A stretch of DNA of 64,000 nucleotides, taken from positions 1-64,000 of the forward strand of contig JAIXMR010000025.1 in assembly GCA_025677835.1 (NCBI GenBank), given 5' to 3'. The notes under the pieces are model-generated. The model made no database searches and was not told the origin of the DNA. It saw nothing but the letters and a program-made list of their open reading frames with translations. Of this stretch, positions 56,761 through 64,000 are shown piece after piece. Numbering within the stretch: the first letter of the stretch is position 1; each line of letters begins with the position of its first letter. A program made the translations under genes and the position numbers. Origin of the DNA: Sporodiniella umbellata. Its lineage: Eukaryota; Mucoromycota; Mucoromycetes; Mucorales; Rhizopodaceae.

Positions 56761-58214
56761 AGCTCTCGGAATCCCTTTCTCTAAATAACTGACAGCTTGA
56801 AAGAACGCGCTATACAACAAGCTGTAATAGACACAAGTTGGAAGACTTTGTAGCTTGCTGGAATAAAGCTTGGCTGGAGTTGGATTCGTGTTTTCTCATA
56901 AATAATAAAAACGTTCCAAGCCAGTTAAGCTTAAACTATCTATTATATATCTTCAGGTTTTAAAATGCGTTGGCTGGTCATAGGCTACCTAAATGGGTGT
57001 GTCTGCCAGCTGAAAGTCACTACAGAATCTAACCTTGGTGGCAAAGAAGAATGTCTGGGAGCTGAATTTACAAAAGCTTACCAGCTCATTTGGAAGACCA
57101 AAGTGAGCTTTATTGCATTTCAGCTATTAGGAACACAATCCATTGTAAAAAATTGTATCATAGGAAGCATGCAAGAGTACAGAGAGACTGGCGGAGCAGC
57201 ACATCGGTGCTGTAGACATAGGTTTTGAGAAAGACGATACTGATAAATAAAGCAAACACCAAGTCTATCTTCCTAAGCAGAATCAAATTTAAAACAAATA
57301 GTAACTATAGAAATATAAAAATAAACCATAACTACAGACTTGAGAAAAAAAGACTTTTTTGGCACAGTACTTTTAGATTTGTAAAATTAGCTGATAACTG
57401 TATCACTAAATACAGGATGATCTCTACACTATTCTATGTCATAGCATATAACCGCTAAGGGTCTATAATATGTTGTTCCTACCGCAAGCAATGAAAAAAA
57501 AACTAGTATGTCAAATAAAATATCCAAACAACTTGGTGTAACATATTCCCTTTTATTGGAAGATATTGTATAGCTTAAAGACTTGACTAAACGATACCTG
57601 TGTTGTTTTGTTTTATTTCTTCAAGGTTCAGAATATCGTACAGGCCCAGCAGATAGTTTATATTCGTTTACCAATGTCTATTAAACTTAATTTGGTAAAA
57701 CGCGCTAAGAAAAAAAAAAGGGGGGAAACACAATGATACCATTGAAAAGGAAGCTATTCTTTAACAGTTATCCAAACGGAACTACAAACTGCGTCTAACT
57801 AAACAGAGTCAACCCAGGCACTCGTTGTTAATTCAGTAACTATACCCGTCAAAGACCCTGAAAATCACATATTTCCAAGATCTAAGCTGTGTAACCTATT
57901 TCCGCTTTTTACAAACGCAAGTATCTCTTGGTAAAAAACGCACTTTCTGGTCAAATAAAGCCTCCTCCTTTAGCTTACCTGAATGATGAGGCTATGACAT
58001 CAGACCATCTGGAAAAGAATTACTTAGTTTTTGAATACGCGAATGTCTATGGACACCCACAATGAAGATCAGTGATAAACTTGGTTAGATATTTTTTTGT
58101 TGCACTCAATTTCAAGATAAAGCGGTTGTGCTCAGCAAGTGGGGAAGATCCAACACCAATCATTTTACTTTTTTTTTTTAATAAAAGATGTTGGCTGCCG
58201 TATATTTTGATTAA
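56761..58214. other. transposon-derived region with broken frames
   Basis: The frames at 56965-57228 (MRWLVIGYLNGCVCQLKVTTE) and 57225-57458 look protein-like but match nothing I know. A further short frame near 57970 reads NDEAMTSDHLEKNYLVFEY. They are probably parts of the same mobile element or a second one. No intact gene and no right terminal repeat was found. Confidence 0.35.
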
Positions 58215-58397
58215 CTATCTTAAATTATAAGAGACTCTAATCTCTATCAAATGATATTGGTTTGTATAGAAATAAAGGCCCTTCTTATTGTAAAACCTAT
58301 CTAACAGATTCAATTCAAAACTCTTCTTAATTGTCATTCTGCCTTTGGCGGTTTGGCAATCACCTCTTCTATCTATTGTGGTTTTACTTGTAAACAC
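58215..58397 (-). pseudogene. unrecognised coding remnant in the transposon-rich region
   Basis: A 60-residue minus-strand frame, MFTSKTTIDRRGDCQTAKGR followed by KKSFELNLLDRFYNKKGLYF and NQYHLIEIRVSYNL. Its composition is clearly protein-like, with a mixed charged and aromatic pattern. Stops precede it, so it is probably an exon or fragment of a mobile-element gene. I cannot name the family. Confidence 0.3.
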
Positions 58398-59640
58398 TCA
58401 TCAAAAAGCCACTACCATAAAGCCGTTGTGGAAATAGAAAACTGCAACTTAAAGAGTGCGTTCAAATCAATAATGTAAAATAATAAGTATTTTTCTTTAA
58501 AGAGAATAAGAGCCAATGATGGAGAAAGAGCTGAGTTGTTCTGATTAAAAGAAGACAAATATAGCAATAAGTAGTCTTTTTTTTTAGAAGAAAATAAAGT
58601 CGACTCAGCCTTTTGAGGCTAGGAAAAAAATAAACATGATCCCTTTATAACCTAGTGACGTCCTTATAGCACTTCTAATATAGACTGTGTGTTGTTGGTG
58701 TAAAGTAGTGTAAATTCTAGATCTTTGCCAGCTTTGTTCTGCTCAGCTTATTGTCTTTAAAGTTTATCCGCGGTTTGTTTAAACGCGAAATTTAGTAGTA
58801 ACAAGAAAAAAGAAATATGCGGTTTTTGGGAGCTACACAAACGCGCTGACCCGCTTTAATCACTTTATTGAAAGGAAATAGTTTGTATCAGGCGTGTGTT
58901 TTTTTTTTTTTAGTAGTTCATTAAAAATTTAAAAAACTTAGCATGACAAAATGCTTAGCGATGATACTGACACTATCTCATACACGTTTTCCCTCTTTTT
59001 CTTTACTTTGAAACAAGGGAGTAGAAGTATTGATTCAGTTTAAGTTTTGTTTGAGGAGCAAGATATTCCCACACCTCAAGAACTTTTTCAAACCTAAAAA
59101 AAAAAAAAAAGAGAGAAAGAATCGCCTTCAGCCAATTCCAAGAAAAGGATTTTTTTTTTTAGAAAAAAGAGTTGAGTCGAGAAAAAGGGCTTTTCCAGCT
59201 TCTTTTTTTCCTTTGCAAAACAAATAAAATATAAACTGATGGTAAAAGGAAACACCTGTTTTTTTTTTTTTTTTGTGAAAAAGCTTGGTTGCCAAGGCAA
59301 CAAGAAGCAGTCCCATTAATCAAAACCAAGCAGTGTCAGTAAAATTCAGGATCGACCGCAGCAACCTTTTTTTTTACTTTTTGATTTTTAAAAAGAGTCA
59401 ATGTTACGTGTTATTCTTTCACTTTCTTTTCCATTTTTTTTTTTCTTTATTAGAAGAGGCAATAACAAACACGATAGCGCTTTTTAGATATTATTTAAAA
59501 AAATTTTATAAAGCGTAATTTACCTTCTTTATTTAAGAAGGGCCCTTTCTCTCTAAAGAGTTTCTTGTCTACTTTTTTTTTTCTTTCTTATAATATTTTG
59601 TTATTTAACTGTGAATGGATTATAACCGCTTTTGCTTGTA
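58398..59640. other. intergenic region with many A/T runs
   Basis: Poly(A) and poly(T) runs at about 58899-58912, 59099-59112 and 59259-59274 give long but low-complexity frames on both strands. No gene is supported before 59641. Confidence 0.45.
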
Positions 59641-59937
59641 ATGAAAGAAACAAAAAAGAAAAAGAAGCCTAACTTTGCCGAAAGCGACTGTTGTGTTCTG
59701 CCCTCGCCACCCAACGATAAAAGAATTGTCATTGAGAACTTCCAATCCTCATCAGCGCCAGTAGGAAGACCACCTCCTATGGATCAGGCTCTTTTGGATG
59801 ATCTTTCCTTATTCCTGGCTTCAAATCGACCTAGCCCTCCATCGACACCTCGATTTTCTGATAACGACGTAGACTTTGAAATGGTAGACTACCTTGACGA
59901 CGCTGAACTTCCTCCCGACGCCATCCTCTTTCCTTAA
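59641..59937 (+). CDS. hypothetical small acidic protein
   Basis: 98 codons from ATG 59641. It begins with a basic patch (MKETKKKKKPNFAES) and ends with a Pro/Ser-rich and strongly acidic tail (NRPSPPSTPRFSDNDVDFEM, then DYLDDAELPPDAILFP). It is intrinsically disordered in appearance, with short linear motifs such as SPPSTP that could be phosphorylated. No domain or TM segment. Codon use is richer in GC than the flanks, which supports real coding. A pyrimidine-rich leader precedes it and a long T-rich 3' region follows. Confidence 0.55.
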   Translation: MKETKKKKKPNFAESDCCVLPSPPNDKRIVIENFQSSSAPVGRPPPMDQALLDDLSLFLASNRPSPPSTPRFSDNDVDFEMVDYLDDAELPPDAILFP

Positions 59938-61585
59938 GAAACGACTTTAGCAGCCTATTTATTATTTTTGTATACTCTTGCCTCATCCCCCCTCAACCCT
60001 TTTTTTTTATCATTCTTTTGTTATTTATTATGCCACCCTTTTCTTATTGTCCATTTCCTTTTTTTTTTCTTTTATATATATATATATATATACACAAAAT
60101 ATATTGAAAAATCATAATAAAAAAGCATCTATTTAGTATTTACCCTCACCCTTTTGCCCTTTCCTTTTTCAATATATTTGCAGAGTGGTTGATCAAGTGT
60201 TCGGAACAATGCTCTTCCAGGATAAGAAGCTGGTCCTCGTGGCGTTGACGGTATTTTAATTGTTTTGTAAGAATATTCTGTCTTTACAGATCTAGTAGTT
60301 ATTTTTCTTTCTAAAAGCTTCTGATAGTAGTTTGAGAGACTAGAAAAGGCCTTTCGAAAAAATAAACAAATAAAGAAGAAATATATATATATACAAGATA
60401 CGAAAGAAAAAGGGTAATTTTGTTAAAAAAAAGAAAAAATTAAAGTTGTTTTTTTTTACATTTGTGTTACAAAAGGGTGTGTTTCTAGCAATTTCCCACT
60501 ACATGCTTGGCGTTTTGAAAGTGGCGTATCAAATAAGAGCCTTCACTGATTTCCATTTATATATATATTATTAATCGTCTGTATTGACAGCTTATACGAA
60601 AAAAAGCCTATGCTGAACCCCCATATATGTATGTAAAAATAAGGTTTTTTTTTTTGATTTACTACATACTTTTTGATTGAATTGGCAGAATAATGCGAGG
60701 CTTATATCAAGCATATTTTAGCATATGGTGTGTGTTACATTTAAGGCCTCTCATATCAAAACACATATCTTGTCGGTTTTTACCAAGAGCTTAGAGCCAT
60801 TGAACAACTACTGCAGGATAATCTTGGGTGCTTTTCATTTAATGAACAAATAACGTACCAAGACTAACGTTTAATCTCGTTGTCTCCTAGGCGAAATGCC
60901 CTTTCAAACTATTTACATACAATGACCATTAAATATCTATAGCCAAAGTTGTGCTAACAAAATACATAATTCAAATGAAACGACCGACCGCTCAGATGTT
61001 TTTGTGCTACTATTCAAGTGTATTATATAAGACATCTTATGATTATATCTCTAGCAGATTGAACGAGGGAAATAGAAATCTATGGAAAACGCAAAGAAGA
61101 GAAAAAAAAAGAGTGACGAAACCAATCACATAAACAAAATAAATAAAGCTAATTAAGACTCCTTGGAACTTTTGGTCTAATCTTTTTTAGCCTTCTGGCA
61201 TCTTACCAAAGTGGGTAAAAAATAGGCCTTTCCCATGAAGGCGTAAAAGACCAAAGTTTGCTCTTCCATGGATTAAAAACGACTGCCACTCTTACCCCAC
61301 ATTTTGGTGCCCCCTCTTTATTTTTGAGATTCAAACTGAGACATGCAAACAGCGAACAAACAATGACACTTGGATCAAAGAATAAAGAGAACAAATCAAT
61401 AGAGCAAAGCGTGACAAAGGTCATTCATAAACAAAAACAAAAAAAAACAACACAAATTGTCAAATTTATACAAGATTGCTTTCATCTGATCATCTTTTTT
61501 TTTTATTTTCATTTAAATGCATGTGGTCTGTTTGTTTATTTGTTTCTTTTCTTTTCTTTAACAGTGTTTATTTTATTCAATTCTC
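59938..61585. other. intergenic region with (TA) repeats
   Basis: (TA) tracts lie at about 60074-60092 and 60381-60393, with AATAAA-like signals near 60117. Frames at 60951 and 61258 are short and not convincing. 61490-61570 is pyrimidine-rich and ends CTTTAACAG. Confidence 0.4.
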
Positions 61586-61795
61586 ATGGTTCCTTTACAT
61601 TCAATCTTACTTTTGCTCGTCTTTTTGAAAGCAGTTAAAGCTTACACTAGACTTAATGTTGATAAAGAAGAAAGGTACACAAGTCTCTATGCTTTTGACA
61701 GTCAATCACTAAACAAAACATCTTTCAGTATTCTGTTCGAGTCTATTCTACCGCTACCTGAAAAGAATATACAACCTCCAATTCTAAGTGCTTAA
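61586..61795 (+). CDS. possible small secreted protein, 69 aa
   Basis: ATG 61586 opens MVPLHSILLLLVFLKAVKAY, a credible signal peptide with a cleavage site near AVKA. A mature part of about 50 residues follows (TRLNVDKEERYTSLYAFDSQ ... PILSA) with no cysteines. A pyrimidine-rich tract precedes the ATG. It could also be the 5' exon of a longer gene, or chance. The family is unknown. Confidence 0.35.
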   Translation: MVPLHSILLLLVFLKAVKAYTRLNVDKEERYTSLYAFDSQSLNKTSFSILFESILPLPEKNIQPPILSA

Positions 61796-63430
61796 CAGAT
61801 ACCTTGAAACAATGTACATACTTATTACATATACGCACACCTATATGCATTTATGAAATACCCAAAGAGCAGCTCCATTTTCTTTCCTTTTCTTTCAGTT
61901 TCCGGCAAAACAAAGTCCTTGTGATCAGTGACCCATTTAAACAAACATATACACAAGTACACACATTAGTATATGCAGCGTTTCAAAAAGTAAACAAACA
62001 TCTCAGTTTACCCAACATACGCAAAATGTATAACTATTTTAAATAAAGCTCGCTATTTACCGCCCAACTATCAGATAAAATGAGCAGATTATAAAGGCTT
62101 CAAAAAGCAAAAATTCGGGCTGTTATACCGAATTAAGCCGCACTCATCAAGTAAAACATACGTCAAAATTCGAAACAAATTTCCAACAAGAGAAATGCAG
62201 TTCATCAGTTTTTAAAATCTATTTCTGTAAAATTTTTTTTACTAAAATACAAAAAAAGTATATTGAGTTCGGCATCCTCTAAAACAAAAAGGCAGCGCTC
62301 AAAATATAATGCTCATCATTGAGTAAATTTTATATAGTATTCTATTTCTCTTGACTTTAACTTTTTTTTTTTTACCTTTATTTTATGAATGCGTAGTTAG
62401 AATTAGTCTTTAAGAGTCTCTGCTTTATTAATATTTCCTGCTTTTCTCTTGAAAACTCCATTCTTGTACATATCTTACTTAAAATCGAGGACACTAAATG
62501 GTATTTACAGACAAGATGTTTTTTAGAGTCTCTGTATTTAATTGAAATAACAAAAAATATCTAGGGATAGCTAAAAAAAAAAAAAAAAAAGTAACGGTAA
62601 GTTCTAAAGGCAAATAATAGTCTTTAGATGACAATAACGATATAATTGTTTATGTTTTTTAAGTAAGCTTATCTATGGAAATAAAAAAAAAAAGCAAACT
62701 GTTTGTAACCTCTAATTCAAAGATCCGATTGTAAAGGTGTAGATCAGGTTTTTAAGTATGTCCCTTAATCTTGCCTTTGGTTTTGTAACACAGATACTAC
62801 TTAATTAGCACGATGTCTTGAGTTTATTGGGCTATTTCATCTGTGTGTTGTTTCTATAGCTCAAACAATTTTGAGAAACAAATTTGACAGATATGGATCG
62901 TTTTTAGATATTGTATGTCAATTTTTTCTCTAATCTATAAAAAGGTATCCGTTAGCCGTCTTTCGGATATAAAAAGGGAGCTGCATTAAATACGTGTATC
63001 TGTATATAACTTACTGATGGAGCAAAAGCAATAAAAGTGCAGAAAAAACCTTTTAGTGTAATTTAAAGCTTCACATGATGATAGATACATGTAACAGATG
63101 ATCAAAAACTAAAATCTAGTAAATTTATTCAATCACTAGACTCTACACGTAAACGTAGCTTAGTTTCTTTAAAACCCAGAGAAATGCGTTGATCAAAAGC
63201 ATCTCAAACAAAATATACCACTAGCTTGTGTTAGAAGATAATCAAGTATATGATAGTCGTTTTTAATTTTATGTACTTTACTATAGTAGAGATGGAGAAT
63301 ACAGTGAATGGAATAAGCTTTTTGATGTGGGCCTGCCAAACTAAACAACTTTTGCTGAGCTCAGGTTTTTTTTTTTTTTTTTTTTATATATATATATATA
63401 TATACATACATACATCTTATTCTGCATCAG
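61796..63430. other. intergenic region
   Basis: About 1.6 kb, AT-rich, with poly(A) near 62574-62590 and (TA)n after poly(T) at 63366-63403. The frame at 63250-63447 runs into these repeats. It could include an upstream exon of the next gene but is not supported. Confidence 0.35.
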
Positions 63431-63457
63431 CCATTTGTTTCTATTAGACACGTAAAG

Positions 63458-64000
63458 ATGTTTAGCGAATTGTTGGAATCTATCCAATCTATGTCTCGTG
63501 ATGATCTCGATCTACGGCTAGAAATGCTGTTCACAATGAAACGACTACTATCAGCAGACAAGTCTAGCCGAGATGTGTTTCGACAAGAGAGTGGCTTTGT
63601 TACCTTGATATCTATGATAGTTGCTCTAGAAGGAGCTTTCAAAGAACTAGAACCATATACCCTTAACTCTGAAGGAAGCAAATCACTCTTAGTTCTCCAA
63701 ACTGTTTTCTCTGTTTTGGCTGATGCCATGTACCAACACAAAGCCAATAGACTTTATTTTGAAAAAGATGTGGGCTATGAAACAGTAGAGAACGCTATTC
63801 TATTGACTGAAGGACTATCGCAGAGAGGTGTGGCAACGCGTATTTTTGGAATGCTGTTTTGTTTTGCTCTAGAAAACGAAGCGCTAAAGGATTTATTTAC
63901 ACCTCTTTCAAAGGATACTAGCAATTCCCATTGCAAACATGCAGCTTTGACAGAGGAGCATAGAGTCCACATTGTGTCGACACTAAACCTATCCACTAAT
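63458..64000 (+). CDS. N-terminal part of a large protein resembling WDFY3/BEACH-family N-termini; cut by the right edge
   Basis: The open frame continues to the end of the window (181 codons from ATG 63458). It is all-helical: SRDVFRQESGFVTLISMIVALEGAF, quoted by its core FRQESGFVTLISMI, then LLVLQTVFSVLADAMYQHKA, NRLYFEKDVGYETVENAILL and RIFGMLFCFALENEALKDLF. This order, 'R..gGf..lv..l..lEg', '....fs.laeA...h..Nr.yF...vGw..le.ai' and 'ifg.ll.faL', resembles the armadillo-like N-terminal region of WDFY3/Bchs-type BEACH proteins. The frame is also open upstream of the ATG back to an acceptor-like CAG at 63430, so the true start may lie in an earlier exon. Confidence 0.5.
   Translation, partial: MFSELLESIQSMSRDDLDLRLEMLFTMKRLLSADKSSRDVFRQESGFVTLISMIVALEGAFKELEPYTLNSEGSKSLLVLQTVFSVLADAMYQHKANRLYFEKDVGYETVENAILLTEGLSQRGVATRIFGMLFCFALENEALKDLFTPLSKDTSNSHCKHAALTEEHRVHIVSTLNLSTN

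Noticed and set aside
59030..59316. Overlapping frames rich in Lys or Phe on both strands
   Set aside because: They are translations of poly(A)/poly(T) runs and have no supported start or homology.
1..64000. CRISPR array or bacterial-type operon signals
   Set aside because: No regularly spaced direct repeats of array type. The genes contain spliceosomal introns and eukaryotic families throughout.

Overview
The window looks like nuclear DNA of an early-diverging filamentous fungus, most likely Mucoromycota/Mucorales. The genes are split by many short GT-AG introns (about 50-80 nt). Start codons sit in A-rich contexts after pyrimidine tracts, and intergenic DNA is very AT-rich with long poly(A)/poly(T) runs. 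The products are typical fungal housekeeping proteins: a Cdc11-type septin, the Pbs2 MAP kinase kinase, a Zn2Cys6 factor and Neo1. No rRNA or CRISPR array was seen, and no convincing tRNA. Species was not determined.

Layout. 1-4.4 kb is mostly non-coding but holds a very small two-exon gene for a single CCHC zinc knuckle (2980-3110). 4.4-9.5 kb is a compact plus-strand cluster: the KEOPS subunit Cgi121, splicing factor SF3A1/Prp21 and biotin-protein ligase. 9.5-16.9 kb is a transposon graveyard. It contains a 4.6 kb element with decayed inverted ends, two opposed fragments of a DDE transposase, a further 14-bp inverted repeat pair, a GGGCGG-rich transposon end and a PD-(D/E)XK-nuclease-like gene. 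16.9-29.8 kb holds CDC11, PPWD1 (WD40-cyclophilin), a small membrane protein, a Zn2Cys6 transcription factor, the ESCRT-III subunit VPS2 and the P4-ATPase NEO1. NEO1 shares a 120-bp divergent promoter with a HECT E3 ligase (29.9-33.7 kb). DBF4, an MFS transporter, a PIP-box protein with four tandem repeats, and a COP1-type RING/WD40 ligase follow up to 44 kb. 45-52 kb holds a secreted PLC-like protein with no recognisable catalytic histidines, a tail-anchored unknown, an unknown multi-exon gene, a PP6/Sit4-type phosphatase and PBS2.

52-58.4 kb is decaying DNA: a fragment resembling a Ulp/SENP protease, an ECH1-type dienoyl-CoA isomerase pseudogene with two lesions, and a second transposon of the GGGCGG family whose DDE transposase is interrupted by a nested insertion. 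58.4-64 kb is sparse. It has two small possible genes and, at the right edge, the start of a large protein resembling WDFY3/BEACH-family N-termini.

Exon models marked 'phase-checked' were joined by hand and sum to a whole number of codons without internal stops. For other multi-exon genes only the ends and the main exons were verified.
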